This document shows, one piece after another, positions 9,192 through 19,737 of a stretch of DNA of 64,000 nt. The translations under genes and the position numbers were made by a program. How positions within the stretch are numbered: the stretch's first letter is position 1; each line of letters begins with the position of its first letter. Source of the stretch: Burkholderia multivorans ATCC BAA-247. Its GTDB lineage: Bacteria > Pseudomonadota > Gammaproteobacteria > Burkholderiales > Burkholderiaceae. The stretch spans positions 620,001 to 684,000 of the forward strand of contig NZ_CP009832.1 of the NCBI RefSeq assembly GCF_000959525.1. The letters run 5' to 3'. The notes beneath the pieces are model-generated. The model ran no database searches. It saw nothing but the letters and a program-made list of their open reading frames with translations, and had not been told where the DNA came from.

Positions 9192-10715
9192 ATGTCTGGC
9201 GAGATGTTTGGAGATCGGCAACGGCCGATGGTGCTCGTGCTGGGGCTCGGCGAATCGGGCCTCGCGATCGCGCGGTGGTGCGCGAGGCACGGGTGCCGGC
9301 TGCGCATTGCCGATACCCGCGAGGCGCCGCCGAACCTTGCCGCACTGCGCGCCGAAGGCATCGACGCGGAATTCGTCGGCGGGCCGTTCGGGCCCGCGCT
9401 GCTCGACGGCGGCGTCGAGATCGTCGGGTTGAGCCCCGGCCTGTCGCCGCTCGAGCCCGCGCTCGCGACGCTGCTCGCGGCTGCGAACGAGCGCGGCATC
9501 GCCGTATGGGGTGAACTCGAATTCTTCGCACAGGCGTTGCGCGCCCTCGGCACGAGCGGCTATCAGCCGAAGGTGCTCGCGATCACCGGCACGAACGGCA
9601 AGACGACGACGACGAGCCTCACGGGCCTGCTGTGCCAGCGCGCGGGCAAGAAGGTCGCGGTGGCCGGCAACATCAGCCCGGCGATGCTCGACCGGCTCGC
9701 GGCCGCCATCGACGACACGGCGCTGCCCGACGTCTGGGTGCTCGAACTGTCGAGCTTCCAGCTCGAAACCGCGCGCACGTTCGCACCCGATGCGGCCGCG
9801 ATCCTCAACATCACGCAGGATCATCTCGACTGGCACGGCAGCTTCGACGCGTACGCGGCCGCGAAGGGCCGGATTTTCGGCGCGACGACGACGCGCGTGC
9901 TGAACCGCGACGATCCGGTCGTGATGAAGTTCGCACCGGCGGCCGGCGCGGCCGACGCGCCGCGCACGATCACGTTCGGCCTGAACGAGCCGACGCAGGA
10001 CGGCGATTATGGGCTGTCGCGCGACAACGGCATCGCATGGCTCGTCGAAGCGATCGATCGCGACGCACCGGACGAAACGGCGACGACGACGCGCCGTCGC
10101 AAGCGCGACGCGCATACGCCCGACATCGCGCACAAGCGGCTGATGCCGGCCGACGCGCTGCGCATCCGCGGGCTGCACAACGCGGCGAACGCGCTGGCCG
10201 CCTTCGCGCTCGCGCGCGCGATCGACCTGTCGGCCGCGCCGCTGCTGCACGCGCTGCGCGAGTACCGCGGCGAAGCGCATCGCGTCGAAGTGATCGCGAC
10301 GATCGACGACGTCGACTACGTCGACGACAGCAAGGGCACGAACGTCGGCGCGACGGTCGCCGCGCTCGACGGGCTCGCGCAGAAGACCGTGCTGATCGCC
10401 GGCGGCGACGGCAAGGGCCAGGATTTCGCGCCGCTCGTCGCGCCGGTCGCGCGCTGGTGCCGTGCAGTGATGCTGATCGGCCGCGATGCGCCGGCGATCC
10501 GCGACACGCTCGCGGAAACCGGCGTGCCGCTCGCCGAGCATCCGACGCTCGAAGCAGCCGTGCACGCGGCAGCGGCGCTCGCGGAGCCCGGCGACGCGGT
10601 GCTGCTGTCGCCCGCATGCGCGAGCCTCGACATGTTCCGTAACTATGCCCACCGGGCGGACGTGTTCCGTGCGGCGGTCGACGAACTCGCCACCGACAAA
10701 GGAGCGACGCCATGA
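9192..10715 (+). CDS. murD: UDP-MurNAc-L-alanine:D-glutamate ligase MurD
   Basis: MurD adds D-glutamate to UDP-MurNAc-L-alanine. The N-terminal Rossmann-like domain opens with [12 protein letters not shown], the P-loop GTNGKT is at residues 133-138, and the ELSSFQLE and [12 protein letters not shown] stretches follow. It is 507 aa, longer than the roughly 440 aa of E. coli. The extra length includes a basic, threonine-rich insertion near residues 295-318 ([17 protein letters not shown]). Its stop overlaps ftsW by four bases. Confidence 0.95.
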   Translation: MSGEMFGDRQRPMVLVLGLGESGLAIARWCARHGCRLRIADTREAPPNLAALRAEGIDAEFVGGPFGPALLDGGVEIVGLSPGLSPLEPALATLLAAANERGIAVWGELEFFAQALRALGTSGYQPKVLAITGTNGKTTTTSLTGLLCQRAGKKVAVAGNISPAMLDRLAAAIDDTALPDVWVLELSSFQLETARTFAPDAAAILNITQDHLDWHGSFDAYAAAKGRIFGATTTRVLNRDDPVVMKFAPAAGAADAPRTITFGLNEPTQDGDYGLSRDNGIAWLVEAIDRDAPDETATTTRRRKRDAHTPDIAHKRLMPADALRIRGLHNAANALAAFALARAIDLSAAPLLHALREYRGEAHRVEVIATIDDVDYVDDSKGTNVGATVAALDGLAQKTVLIAGGDGKGQDFAPLVAPVARWCRAVMLIGRDAPAIRDTLAETGVPLAEHPTLEAAVHAAAALAEPGDAVLLSPACASLDMFRNYAHRADVFRAAVDELATDKGATP

Positions 10716-11995
10716 GCTGGTCCGATCGCCTCGTCTCCCGTTTCAACGACCGGCGCGATGCCGGCGGCAATGCCGCGGGCGGCCGCGTCGCGTCGGCCAC
10801 GCGCGCGGCGACCGGCGGCCTCGCGAGCGTCGTCAACGGCGTGCGCCCGAGCCGCTCGCGGATGCTCGATTTCGACTACTCGCTGCTGTGGGTCGCGATC
10901 GCGCTGCTCGGGCTCGGCGTCGTGATGGTGTATTCGGCGTCGATCGCGATGCCCGATTCGCCGAAGTACGCGCAGTATCACGACTACGCGTTCCTGATGC
11001 GCCACGTCGTCTCGCTCGTCGTCGCGTTCATCGCGGCGGTGATTGCGTTCCGCGTGCCGGTGTCGACGTGGGACAAGTACGCGCCGCACCTTTTCCTGAT
11101 CGCGCTCGTCGGCCTCGTGATCGTGCTGATTCCGCACGTCGGCAAGGGCGTGAACGGCGCACGACGCTGGATTCCGCTCGGCATCACCAACATGCAGCCG
11201 TCGGAAATCATGAAGCTCGCGGTGACGATCTACGCGGCGAACTACACGGTGCGCAAGCAGGAATACATGCAGAGCTTCGCGAAGGGCTTTCTGCCGATGG
11301 CGTTCGCAGTCGGCCTCGTCGGTGCGCTGCTGCTGCTCGAGCCGGACATGGGCGCGTTCATGGTGGTCGCGGCGATCGCGATGGGCGTGCTGTTCCTCGG
11401 CGGCGTGAACGGCAAGCTGTTCGGCGGCCTCGTCGCGACCGCGATCGGCACGTTCACGATGCTCGTGTGGCTGTCGCCGTGGCGGCGCGAGCGGATCTTC
11501 GCGTATCTCGATCCGTGGGACGAGCGCTACGCGCAGGGCAAGGCGTACCAGCTCACGCACTCGCTGATCGCATTCGGCCGCGGCGAGTGGTTCGGCGTCG
11601 GTCTCGGCGGCAGCGTCGAGAAGCTGAACTACCTGCCGGAAGCGCATACCGACTTCATCCTCGCGGTGATCGGCGAGGAGCTCGGTTTCGTCGGCGTGCT
11701 GGTCGTGATCCTGCTGTTCTACTGGATCGTGCGCCGCGCGTTCGAGATCGGCCGTCAGGCGCTCGCGCTCGATCGCACGTTCGCGGGGCTGATGGCGAAG
11801 GGCATCGGCATCTGGTTCGGCGCGCAGGCGTTCATCAACATGGGCGTGAACCTCGGGCTGCTGCCGACGAAGGGCCTGACACTGCCGCTCGTCAGCTACG
11901 GTGGCTCGGGCATTTTGCTGAACTGCGTCGCGCTTGCGGTGCTGCTGCGGGTCGATTACGAGAACCGGGTGCTCATGCGCGGAGGGAAGGTATGA
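10712..11995 (+). CDS. ftsW: Septal peptidoglycan glycosyltransferase FtsW
   Basis: This 427-aa SEDS-family membrane protein polymerises lipid II at the septum with FtsI. A basic cytoplasmic N-terminus of about 50 residues precedes roughly ten membrane segments. Signature stretches are VMVYSAS near 70, [13 protein letters not shown] near 145, LLLEPDMG near 205, and the C-terminal [23 protein letters not shown]. The catalytic aspartate expected in SEDS proteins lies in the LEPDMG stretch. The start is in an ATGA overlap with murD and the stop overlaps murG likewise. Confidence 0.96.
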   Translation: MSWSDRLVSRFNDRRDAGGNAAGGRVASATRAATGGLASVVNGVRPSRSRMLDFDYSLLWVAIALLGLGVVMVYSASIAMPDSPKYAQYHDYAFLMRHVVSLVVAFIAAVIAFRVPVSTWDKYAPHLFLIALVGLVIVLIPHVGKGVNGARRWIPLGITNMQPSEIMKLAVTIYAANYTVRKQEYMQSFAKGFLPMAFAVGLVGALLLLEPDMGAFMVVAAIAMGVLFLGGVNGKLFGGLVATAIGTFTMLVWLSPWRRERIFAYLDPWDERYAQGKAYQLTHSLIAFGRGEWFGVGLGGSVEKLNYLPEAHTDFILAVIGEELGFVGVLVVILLFYWIVRRAFEIGRQALALDRTFAGLMAKGIGIWFGAQAFINMGVNLGLLPTKGLTLPLVSYGGSGILLNCVALAVLLRVDYENRVLMRGGKV

Positions 11996-13095
11996 CCGCG
12001 TCGCGACGCACGCTGATGGTGATGGCAGGCGGCACCGGGGGCCACGTGTTCCCGGGGCTCGCGGTCGCGCACCGGATGGAAGCGGCGGGCTGGCGCGTCG
12101 TGTGGCTCGGCAATCCGGCCGGGATGGAAGCGACGCTCGTGCCGAAGCACGGGATTCCGATGGAATACGTGCGCTTCGGCGGGCTGCGCGGCAAAGGGCT
12201 GAAGACCAAGCTCGCACTGCCGTTCAACCTGCTGCGTGCCTGCGCGCAGAGTCTCGGCGCGCTGCGCCGCGTGCGGCCTGACGTCGTGCTCGGCATGGGC
12301 GGCTACATCACGTTCCCGGCCGGCGTGATGACCGCGCTGTCGGGCCGTCCGCTCGTGCTGCACGAGCAGAATTCGATCGCGGGCCTCGCGAACAAGGTGC
12401 TCGCGAAGTTCGCGAAGCGCGTGCTGGTCGCGTTTCCCGGCGCGCTGCCGCACGCCGAATGGACCGGCAATCCGATTCGCGCGGAACTTGCGCGCACGGA
12501 ACCGCCCAAAGCACGCTATGCGGCGCGCAGCGGCCCGCTCAACGTGCTGGTCGTCGGCGGCAGCCTGGGCGCCGCCGCGCTGAACGAAGTCGTGCCGCGT
12601 GCGCTGGCGCTGCTCGCGCCCGGCGAGCGTCCGCGCGTCGTGCATCAGGCGGGCGCCAAGCACATCGACGCGCTGAAGGCGAATTACGAAGCCGCCGGCT
12701 TCGCGGCGGGCGACGACGTGCGGCTCGTGCCGTTCATCGACGACATGGCGGCCGCCTATGCGGCGGCCGATCTCGTGATCTGCCGCTCCGGCGCGATGAC
12801 GGTGTCGGAAATCGCGGCGGTGGGCGTCGCGGCGCTGTTCGTGCCGTTCCCGTACGCGGTCGACGATCACCAGACGACCAATGCCGCGTTCCTCGCCGAT
12901 GCGGGTGCCGCGGTGCTGGTGCAACAACGCGACCTGTCGGCGGAACTGCTCGCCGACTGGCTGCGCGGCCAGTCGCGGGCGTCGCTCGCGGCGATGGCGG
13001 AGCGTTCGCGCTCGCTGGCAAAGCCCGAGGCTACCGACGAAGTCGCGCGCGTGTGCGCGACGGTAGCCGGCGCGAACCTGGAATCATTGCAATGA
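11992..13095 (+). CDS. murG: Lipid II synthase MurG
   Basis: This 367-aa GT-B glycosyltransferase adds GlcNAc to lipid I on the cytoplasmic face of the membrane. The N-terminal glycine-rich loop [13 protein letters not shown] is at about 11-23. The C-terminal UDP-GlcNAc-binding segment [14 protein letters not shown] is near residue 264, followed by [14 protein letters not shown]. The frame is open far upstream within ftsW, but the ATG at 11992, preceded by GGAGGG, gives the family start. It overlaps ftsW and murC by four bases each. Confidence 0.96.
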   Translation: MTASRRTLMVMAGGTGGHVFPGLAVAHRMEAAGWRVVWLGNPAGMEATLVPKHGIPMEYVRFGGLRGKGLKTKLALPFNLLRACAQSLGALRRVRPDVVLGMGGYITFPAGVMTALSGRPLVLHEQNSIAGLANKVLAKFAKRVLVAFPGALPHAEWTGNPIRAELARTEPPKARYAARSGPLNVLVVGGSLGAAALNEVVPRALALLAPGERPRVVHQAGAKHIDALKANYEAAGFAAGDDVRLVPFIDDMAAAYAAADLVICRSGAMTVSEIAAVGVAALFVPFPYAVDDHQTTNAAFLADAGAAVLVQQRDLSAELLADWLRGQSRASLAAMAERSRSLAKPEATDEVARVCATVAGANLESLQ

Positions 13096-14489
13096 AACAC
13101 ATCGTCAAACACATTCATTTCGTCGGGATCGGCGGCGCGGGCATGAGCGGCATCGCGGAAGTGCTCGTCAATCTCGGCTATCAGGTCAGCGGCTCGGATC
13201 TCGCGCGCAACGCGGTGACCGATCGCCTGGCTGCGCTCGGTGCGCGGATCGCGATCGGCCATGACGCGGCGAACATCGAAGGCGCGAACGCGGTCGTCGT
13301 GTCGACGGCCGTGCGCTCGGACAACCCGGAAGTGCTGGCCGCGCGCGCGCAGCGCGTGCCCATCGTGCAGCGCGCGGTGATGCTCGCGGAACTGATGCGC
13401 CTGAAGCAGGGGATCGCGATCGCCGGCACGCACGGCAAGACCACGACGACGAGCCTCGTCGCGAGCGTGCTCGCCGCGGGCGGCCTCGACCCGACGTTCG
13501 TGATCGGCGGCCGGCTGATCAGCGCCGGCGCGAACGCGCGGCTCGGCACCGGCGACTTCATCGTCGCCGAGGCCGACGAATCCGACGCGTCGTTCCTGAA
13601 CCTGTATCCGGTGATCGAAGTGATCACGAACATCGACGCCGATCACATGGATACGTACGGCCACGATTTCGCGCGGCTCAAGCAGGCGTTCATCGAATTC
13701 ACGCAGCGCCTGCCGTTCTACGGCAGCGCGGTCGTGTGCGTCGACGATCCGAACGTGCGGCAGATCATCCCGTTCATTTCGAAGCCGGTCGTGCGCTACG
13801 GCCTGTCGCCCGACGCGCAGGTGCGCGCGGAGGACATCGACGCGCGCGACGGTCGCATGCATTTCACGGTGATCCGCGAAGGACGCACGCCGCTCGCGGT
13901 CGTGCTGAACCTGCCGGGCCTGCACAACGTGCAGAACGCGCTCGCGGCGATCGCGATCGCGACCGATCTCGGCGTGTCGGACGACGCGATCCAGCAGGCG
14001 CTGGCCGAATTCAACGGCGTCGGCCGGCGCTTCCAGCGCTACGGCGACGTGCCGACCGCCGACGGCGGCCGCTACACGCTGATCGACGACTACGGTCATC
14101 ACCCGGTCGAGATGGCCGCGACGATCGCGGCCGCACGCGGTGCGTTCCCCGGCCGCCGGCTCGTGCTCGCGTTCCAGCCGCACCGCTATACGCGCACGCG
14201 CGACTGCTTCGACGATTTCGTCAACGTGCTGTCGACGGTCGACGCGCTGGTGCTGACCGAAGTGTATGCGGCCGGCGAGGCGGCGATCGCGACGGCCAAC
14301 GGCGACGCGCTGTCGCGCGCGCTGCGCGCGGCGGGGAAGGTGGAACCGGTGTTCGTCGAGACGGTCGACGCGTTGCCGGAGGCACTGGCGAAGGTCGCGC
14401 AGGACGGCGACGTAGTAATCACGATGGGCGCGGGTTCGATCGGCGGCGTGCCGGCGAAGATCGTGCAGAACACGCAACAGAAGGGATGA
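13092..14489 (+). CDS. murC: UDP-N-acetylmuramate:L-alanine ligase MurC
   Basis: This 465-aa enzyme commits UDP-MurNAc to peptidoglycan by adding L-alanine. The first domain opens with [17 protein letters not shown], the P-loop is GTHGKT at residues 112-117, [10 protein letters not shown] follows near 158, and the DDYGHHPVE motif of the third domain lies near residue 335. The chosen ATG lies in the ATGA overlap with murG. A homologous enzyme, Mpl, is encoded at the right end of this window. Confidence 0.96.
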   Translation: MKHIVKHIHFVGIGGAGMSGIAEVLVNLGYQVSGSDLARNAVTDRLAALGARIAIGHDAANIEGANAVVVSTAVRSDNPEVLAARAQRVPIVQRAVMLAELMRLKQGIAIAGTHGKTTTTSLVASVLAAGGLDPTFVIGGRLISAGANARLGTGDFIVAEADESDASFLNLYPVIEVITNIDADHMDTYGHDFARLKQAFIEFTQRLPFYGSAVVCVDDPNVRQIIPFISKPVVRYGLSPDAQVRAEDIDARDGRMHFTVIREGRTPLAVVLNLPGLHNVQNALAAIAIATDLGVSDDAIQQALAEFNGVGRRFQRYGDVPTADGGRYTLIDDYGHHPVEMAATIAAARGAFPGRRLVLAFQPHRYTRTRDCFDDFVNVLSTVDALVLTEVYAAGEAAIATANGDALSRALRAAGKVEPVFVETVDALPEALAKVAQDGDVVITMGAGSIGGVPAKIVQNTQQKG

Positions 14490-14490
14490 C

Positions 14491-15432
14491 ATGAGCGGGA
14501 TCGATCCGAAACGTTTCGGCAAGGTGGCGGTGTTGTTCGGCGGCGAATCCGCCGAGCGCGAGGTGTCGCTCACCTCGGGCCGCCTCGTGCTGCAGGGGCT
14601 GCGCGACGCAGGCGTCGACGCCCATCCGTTCGACCCGGCCGAGCGGCCGCTGTCGGCGCTGAAGGACGAAGGCTTCGTGCGCGCGTTCAACGCGCTGCAC
14701 GGCGGCTACGGCGAGAACGGCCAGATCCAGGGCGCGCTCGATTTCTACGGCATTCGCTACACGGGCAGCGGCGTGCTCGGCTCGGCGCTCGGGCTCGACA
14801 AGTTCCGCACGAAGCTCGTGTGGCAGCAGACGGGCGTGCCGACGCCGCCGTTCGAGACGGTGATGCGCGACGACGACTACGCCGCGCGCGCGACCGAGAT
14901 CGTCGCGAAGCTCGGCCTGCCGCTGTTCGTGAAGCCGGCGAGCGAAGGCTCGAGCGTCGCGGTGCTGAAGGTGAAAACGGCCGACGCGCTGCCGGCCGCG
15001 CTCGCGGAAGCCGCGACGCACGACAAGATCGTGATCGTCGAGAAGAGCATCGAAGGCGGAGGTGAATACACGGCGTGCATCGCCGGCGATCTCGATCTGC
15101 CGCTGATCAAGATCGTGCCCGCGGGCGAGTTCTACGACTATCACGCGAAGTACGTGGCCGACGACACGCAATACCTGATCCCGTGCGGGCTGCCGGCCGA
15201 CCAGGAAGCGCAGCTGAAGCGCCTCGCGCGCCGCGCGTTCGACGTGCTCGGCTGCACCGACTGGGGCCGGGCGGACTTCATGCTCGACGCGGCCGGCAAC
15301 GCGTACTTCCTCGAAGTGAACACGGCACCGGGCATGACCGACCACTCGCTGCCGCCGAAGGCCGCGCGCGCAATCGGCATCAGCTATTCGGAACTGGTCG
15401 TGAAGGTGCTGTCGCTCACGCTCAACGACTGA
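14491..15432 (+). CDS. ddl: D-alanine:D-alanine ligase
   Basis: This 313-aa ATP-grasp ligase makes the D-Ala-D-Ala dipeptide used by MurF. The N-terminal [16 protein letters not shown] motif, the [12 protein letters not shown] segment near residue 70, the ATP-binding part [13 protein letters not shown] near 148, and the C-terminal [13 protein letters not shown] metal/ligand site near 270 are all present. It begins one base after murC ends. The position inside dcw corresponds to ddlB of E. coli. Confidence 0.95.
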   Translation: MSGIDPKRFGKVAVLFGGESAEREVSLTSGRLVLQGLRDAGVDAHPFDPAERPLSALKDEGFVRAFNALHGGYGENGQIQGALDFYGIRYTGSGVLGSALGLDKFRTKLVWQQTGVPTPPFETVMRDDDYAARATEIVAKLGLPLFVKPASEGSSVAVLKVKTADALPAALAEAATHDKIVIVEKSIEGGGEYTACIAGDLDLPLIKIVPAGEFYDYHAKYVADDTQYLIPCGLPADQEAQLKRLARRAFDVLGCTDWGRADFMLDAAGNAYFLEVNTAPGMTDHSLPPKAARAIGISYSELVVKVLSLTLND

Positions 15433-15450
15433 CGCGGAAACGGAACACGT

Positions 15451-16203
15451 ATGTGGAACAACGTTCGCCAACTCAACCTTGCCGCCAGCGCGTTGTACGC
15501 GCTGCTGCTGCTCGTGTTGGCGGCGGCCGGCTGCTACTGGCTGATTCAGCGTCCGACGTTCACGCTGCGCGAGATACGGATCGACGGCGACACCGAGCAC
15601 ATCAACACGCCGACGGTGCGTGCGGGGCTCGTCGGCCGGCTGAAGGGCAACTTCTTCACGGTCGATCTCGACACGGCGCGCGCCGCGTTCGAGCAGATGC
15701 CGTGGGTGCGGCACGCGAGCGTGCGCCGCGTGTGGCCGAACGCGCTCGCCGTGACGCTGGAAGAGTACAAGCCGCTCGGTACCTGGGGCAGCAGCCAGCT
15801 CGTGAGCGTCGACGGCGAGCTGTTCACCGCGAACCAGGGCGAGCTCGATCGGGAACTGCCCGCGTTCGACGGCCCGGAGGGCAGTGCGAAGGAAGTCGTC
15901 GCGCGGTATCGCGACTTCGAGAAATGGTTTGCGCCGCTGAAGGCGGCGCCGGAAGAAGTGACGCTGTCGGCGCGCTACGCGTGGACGGTGAAGCTGTCGA
16001 ACGGGATGCAGGTCGAGCTGGGCAGAGAGCGCAACAACGACACGCTGCATGACCGGAGCCAGCGCCTCGTCGCCGCGTGGCCGGCGGTCACGGAGCGCTG
16101 GGGCAACGACATCGAGTACGCGGACCTGCGCTATCCGAACGGATTCGCGATTCGCGCGGCAAGCATGCGGTTCCTGACCGATACCGACAAGCGCAAGAAG
16201 TAA
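15451..16203 (+). CDS. ftsQ: Cell division protein FtsQ
   Basis: This 250-aa bitopic protein has one membrane segment (about residues 12-32, rich in Leu and Ala), a POTRA domain starting at about 36 (FTLREIRIDGDTEHIN) with VPWVRHASVRR-like features (MPWVRHASVRRVWPNAL near 85), and a periplasmic beta domain. FtsQ recruits FtsB and FtsL to the septum. It lies between ddl and ftsA, 18 bases after ddl, as in most proteobacteria. Confidence 0.95.
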   Translation: MWNNVRQLNLAASALYALLLLVLAAAGCYWLIQRPTFTLREIRIDGDTEHINTPTVRAGLVGRLKGNFFTVDLDTARAAFEQMPWVRHASVRRVWPNALAVTLEEYKPLGTWGSSQLVSVDGELFTANQGELDRELPAFDGPEGSAKEVVARYRDFEKWFAPLKAAPEEVTLSARYAWTVKLSNGMQVELGRERNNDTLHDRSQRLVAAWPAVTERWGNDIEYADLRYPNGFAIRAASMRFLTDTDKRKK

Positions 16204-16229
16204 CGAGAGATCACACGCAAGAGCACTTT

Positions 16230-17462
16230 ATGAGCAAAGACTACAAGGATCTGCTGGTTTCCCTCGACATCGGCACGTCGAAGGTGGTGGCCATCGTCGC
16301 CGAGCTGAAGGGCGAAGGCCATTACGAGGTGATCGGTCTGGGCCAGAGCGAATCGAAGGGTCTGAAAAAAGGTGTGGTGGTCAACATCGAGGCCACCGTG
16401 CAATCGATCCAGCGCGCGCTCGAGGAAGCCGAGCTGATGGCCGACTGCAAGATCACCAACGTGTTCACCGGCATCGCGGGCAGCCATATCCGCAGCTTCA
16501 ATTCGAGCGGGATGGTCGCGATCAAGGACAAGGAAGTCACGCAGACGGACGTCGCGCGCGTGATCGAGACCGCGAAGGCGATCAACATCCCGACGGACCA
16601 GCAGGTGCTGCACATCCTCACGCAGGAATTCATCATCGACGGGCAGGAAGACGTGCGCGAGCCGATCGGGATGAGCGGGATCCGGCTGGAAGTGAAGGTG
16701 CACATCGTGACGGGCGCGGTCAGCGCCGCGCAGAACATCGTCAAGTGCGTGCGCCGCTGCGGGCTCGAGGTGAACGACCTGATCCTGCAGCCGCTCGCGT
16801 CGTCGCTCGCGGTGCTGACCGAAGACGAGAAGGATCTCGGCGTGGTGCTCGTCGACATCGGCGGCGGCACGACCGACATCGCGATCTTCGCGGAAGGCGC
16901 GATCCGTCACACGGCCGTGATTCCGATCGCCGGCGACCAGATCACGAGCGACATCGCGATGGCGCTGCGCACGCCGACGCCCGATGCGGAAGACATCAAG
17001 GTCGGCTACGGAATCGCGAAGCAGGCACTCGCCGATCCGGACGAGATGGTCGAAGTGCCGGGGCTCGGCGAGCGCGGTCCGCGCACGCTGTCGCGCCAGG
17101 CGCTCGCGGCCGTGATCGAGCCGCGCGTCGAGGAACTGTTCTCGCTCGTGCAGCAGGTCGTGCGCGAATCGGGTTACGAAGAACTGCTGAGCTCCGGCGT
17201 GGTCATTACCGGCGGCGCGGCGATGATGCCGGGCATGGTCGAGCTCGGCGAGGACATTTTCCTGAAGCCGGTGCGCATCGGTGCGCCCGAGTACGCGGGC
17301 GGTCTTGCCGACGTCGTGCGCAATCCGCGCTATTCGACGGCGATGGGGCTGCTCGTCGAAGGCAGCGCGCAGCGCATGCGCGGCCGCAAGGTTGCGGTGC
17401 AGTCCGGCAACGCGGGGCAGATCTTCTCGCGGATGAAGGAGTGGTTCCTGAGCAATTTTTAA
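16230..17462 (+). CDS. ftsA: Cell division protein FtsA
   Basis: This 410-aa actin-like ATPase tethers FtsZ to the membrane. The phosphate loop LVSLDIGTSKVVAIV is near the start, the second nucleotide motif VLVDIGGGTTDIAIF is near 210, and GGAAMMPGM lies near 335. The C-terminus ends in a short amphipathic helix (FSRMKEWFLSNF), the membrane-targeting sequence. The frame is open upstream to 16077 inside ftsQ; the ATG at 16230 gives the family start. A 144-base gap, the widest in the cluster, separates it from ftsZ. Confidence 0.96.
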   Translation: MSKDYKDLLVSLDIGTSKVVAIVAELKGEGHYEVIGLGQSESKGLKKGVVVNIEATVQSIQRALEEAELMADCKITNVFTGIAGSHIRSFNSSGMVAIKDKEVTQTDVARVIETAKAINIPTDQQVLHILTQEFIIDGQEDVREPIGMSGIRLEVKVHIVTGAVSAAQNIVKCVRRCGLEVNDLILQPLASSLAVLTEDEKDLGVVLVDIGGGTTDIAIFAEGAIRHTAVIPIAGDQITSDIAMALRTPTPDAEDIKVGYGIAKQALADPDEMVEVPGLGERGPRTLSRQALAAVIEPRVEELFSLVQQVVRESGYEELLSSGVVITGGAAMMPGMVELGEDIFLKPVRIGAPEYAGGLADVVRNPRYSTAMGLLVEGSAQRMRGRKVAVQSGNAGQIFSRMKEWFLSNF

Positions 17463-17606
17463 GCGCCGCGCGGCACGGCAAACCGAGCGTGCGGAGAACC
17501 GAATCGAAATTCGCGCTGGTGCCGGCGGCTGGCGCGCGACAGGGGGTTGCCCGATCTCCTGCCGAATAACGGCCGAGTAGCGGTAATTTTCTTGACGGAG
17601 GCAACA

Positions 17607-18803
17607 ATGGAATTCGAAATGCTGGAAACCGAAACCAACGGCACCATCATCAAGGTGGTCGGCGTTGGCGGCGCTGGCGGCAATGCCGTGCAGCACATGA
17701 TCAACCGCGGCGTGCAGGGCGTTGACTTCATCGTGATGAACACGGATGCGCAGGCGCTGTCGCGTTCGCGTGCACCGTCGGTGATCCAGCTCGGCAATAC
17801 CGGCCTTGGCGCCGGTGCGAAGCCGGAAATGGGCCGTGCAGCGGCCGAGGAAGCGCGTGAGCGCATCGCGGACGCACTGCGCGGCGCACACATGGTGTTC
17901 ATCACGGCCGGCATGGGCGGTGGCACCGGCACGGGCGCGGCACCGGTCGTCGCGCAGATCGCGAAGGAGATGGGCATTCTGACCGTCGGCGTGGTCAGCA
18001 AGCCGTTCGAGTTCGAAGGCGGCAAGCGCATGCGCGTCGCGGAAGCCGGTTCGCAGCAGCTCGAGGATCACGTCGATTCGCTGATCGTCGTGCTCAACGA
18101 CAAGCTGTTCGACGTGATGGGCGACGACGCCGAGATGGACAAGTGCTTCCAGTGCGCGGACGACGTGCTGAACAACGCAGTGGCCGGCATCGCGGAAATC
18201 ATCAACGTCGACGGTCTCGTGAACGTCGACTTCGAAGACGTGAAGACGGTGATGGGCGAGCAGGGCAAGGCGATGATGGGCACGGCGACGGTCGCCGGCG
18301 TCGATCGCGCGCGCCTCGCGGCGGAACAGGCCGTGGCGAGCCCGCTGCTCGAAGGCGTCGATCTGTCGGGCGCGCGCGGCGTGCTGGTCAACATCACGTC
18401 GAGCCGTTCGCTGCGTCTGTCGGAAACGCGCGAAGTGATGAACACGATCAAGAGCTACGCGGCGGAAGACGCGACGGTGATCTTCGGTGCGGTGTACGAC
18501 GACGCGATGGGCGATGCGCTGCGCGTGACGGTCGTGGCGACGGGTCTGGGCCGTGCGGCGAAGAAGCAGCAGTCGGCACCGATGACGCTGCTGCGCACCG
18601 GTACCGACAACCAGCCGGTCAACGCGGTCTCGCACGGCTACGCACAGCCGCACCACGTCAGCACGGCAGACTACGGCGCGCTCGACACGCCGGCGGTGTG
18701 GCGCAACTCGCGCGAAACCGCGGCATCGCACGTGCAGGCGCTGCAGGAGAAGGGTGTCGACACGTACGACATTCCGGCTTTCCTGCGCAAGCAGGCCGAC
18801 TGA
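17607..18803 (+). CDS. ftsZ: Cell division protein FtsZ
   Basis: This 398-aa tubulin-like GTPase polymerises into the Z-ring. It shows KVVGVGGAGGNAVQHM near the start, the tubulin signature GGGTGTGAAP near residue 108, and the T7-loop region near 210 (NVDFEDVKTVM). A flexible linker leads to the conserved C-terminal peptide DIPAFLRKQAD, which docks FtsA and ZapD; zapD is also in this window. A strong GGAGG ribosome site stands 6 bases before the ATG at 17607. Confidence 0.97.
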   Translation: MEFEMLETETNGTIIKVVGVGGAGGNAVQHMINRGVQGVDFIVMNTDAQALSRSRAPSVIQLGNTGLGAGAKPEMGRAAAEEARERIADALRGAHMVFITAGMGGGTGTGAAPVVAQIAKEMGILTVGVVSKPFEFEGGKRMRVAEAGSQQLEDHVDSLIVVLNDKLFDVMGDDAEMDKCFQCADDVLNNAVAGIAEIINVDGLVNVDFEDVKTVMGEQGKAMMGTATVAGVDRARLAAEQAVASPLLEGVDLSGARGVLVNITSSRSLRLSETREVMNTIKSYAAEDATVIFGAVYDDAMGDALRVTVVATGLGRAAKKQQSAPMTLLRTGTDNQPVNAVSHGYAQPHHVSTADYGALDTPAVWRNSRETAASHVQALQEKGVDTYDIPAFLRKQAD

Positions 18804-18820
18804 CGCATACACAGGCGAAG

Positions 18821-18840
18821 CCGCGGCGGTGTCGCCGCGG
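18821..18840 (+). terminator. GC-only hairpin after ftsZ
   Basis: CCGCGGCG (18821-18828) pairs perfectly with CGCCGCGG (18833-18840) around a GTGT loop, 17 bases after the ftsZ stop. There is no T-run, so it is not a standard intrinsic terminator. It may mark the 3' end of the dcw transcript or protect it. Confidence 0.35.
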
Positions 18841-18990
18841 TAACGCCGGCGTGATGGATGCCACGAACCGCAACAGGCCGCGTCGAGACGACGCCGGGCC
18901 GGGAGACGTGCCCTCTTCGCTTGCGCGAAGCGGGATGGGTCGTGCTGTCCGCAACATGCCGAAAAACCGTATCGCTATGAGGGACCAGCC

Positions 18991-19497
18991 ATGATTCAAG
19001 TGGGCGACGCGCTGCCCGACGCGCAACTGTTCGAATTCGTCGACGACGCGCGCGAGGGCTGCACGCTGGGGCCGAACGCCTTCAGCGTGCGCGAACAGGT
19101 CGCGGGCAAGCGTGTGGTGATCTTCGGATTGCCGGGCGCTTTCACGCCGACCTGCTCGGCGCAGCATGTGCCGGGCTATGTCGAGCACGCGGAGCGCTTG
19201 CGCGCGGCGGGCATCGACGAGATCTGGTGCGTGTCCGTCAACGACGCATTCGTGATGGGCGCATGGGGACGTGATCTGCACACCGCGGGCAAGGTGCGCA
19301 TGATGGCGGACGGCAGCGCGGCTTTCACTCATGCGCTGGGGCTGACGCAGGATTTGTCCGCGCGTGGCATGGGAATCCGTTCCCTGCGCTACGCGATGGT
19401 GGTCGACGACGGTGTGGTCAAGACGCTGGCCGTCGAAGCGCCGGGCAAATTCGAAGTGAGCGATGCGGCGAGCGTGCTCGCGACGTTGACGTCCTGA
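18991..19497 (+). CDS. Peroxiredoxin, Prx5 type
   Basis: This 168-aa thiol peroxidase reduces peroxides in the cytoplasm. The Prx5 signature GLPGAFTPTCSAQHVPGY puts the peroxidatic cysteine at C55. Two other cysteines (C24 in REGCTLG and one in EIWCVSV) are candidate resolving residues but are not in a position I can assign. The ATG at 18991 follows a GAGGGA ribosome site. It stands alone between ftsZ and lpxC; the reducing partner is not visible here. Confidence 0.88.
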   Translation: MIQVGDALPDAQLFEFVDDAREGCTLGPNAFSVREQVAGKRVVIFGLPGAFTPTCSAQHVPGYVEHAERLRAAGIDEIWCVSVNDAFVMGAWGRDLHTAGKVRMMADGSAAFTHALGLTQDLSARGMGIRSLRYAMVVDDGVVKTLAVEAPGKFEVSDAASVLATLTS

Positions 19498-19557
19498 TCG
19501 TGCGGTGCGCCGTTGCTTGCCGGCAACGCCGCTTACCGCGCTCGGGGCAGTTGTAAC

Positions 19558-19602
19558 ACGGGCCGATGACCGGAAACGCCTCCGTTCCGGGCATCGGCCC
19601 GT
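19558..19602 (+). terminator. Long nested inverted repeat after the peroxiredoxin gene
   Basis: An 11-bp perfect outer stem (19558-19568 with 19592-19602) encloses a second 6-bp stem (CCGGAA 19570-19575 with TTCCGG 19585-19590). It starts about 60 bases after the stop codon and has no T-run. It may be a transcription end or an RNA-stabilising structure. Confidence 0.4.
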
Positions 19603-19676
19603 CCCGTATCGGCGCGGGTAAACAGTCGAAACAGATTGATACGCAGTTTCAAACGGCGTTGAATAGGGAATTACGC

Positions 19677-19682
19677 TATAAT
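19677..19682 (+). promoter_or_regulatory. Candidate -10 box of the lpxC promoter
   Basis: A perfect TATAAT lies 55 bases before the lpxC ATG. At 16-18 bases upstream there is no recognisable -35 hexamer, so the promoter may rely on an activator or on weak -35 contacts. Confidence 0.45.
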
Positions 19683-19737
19683 CACGCCTATCGAAGATAA
19701 CTCCTGATTGGAATCTTCAATCAAGACAAAGAACATC

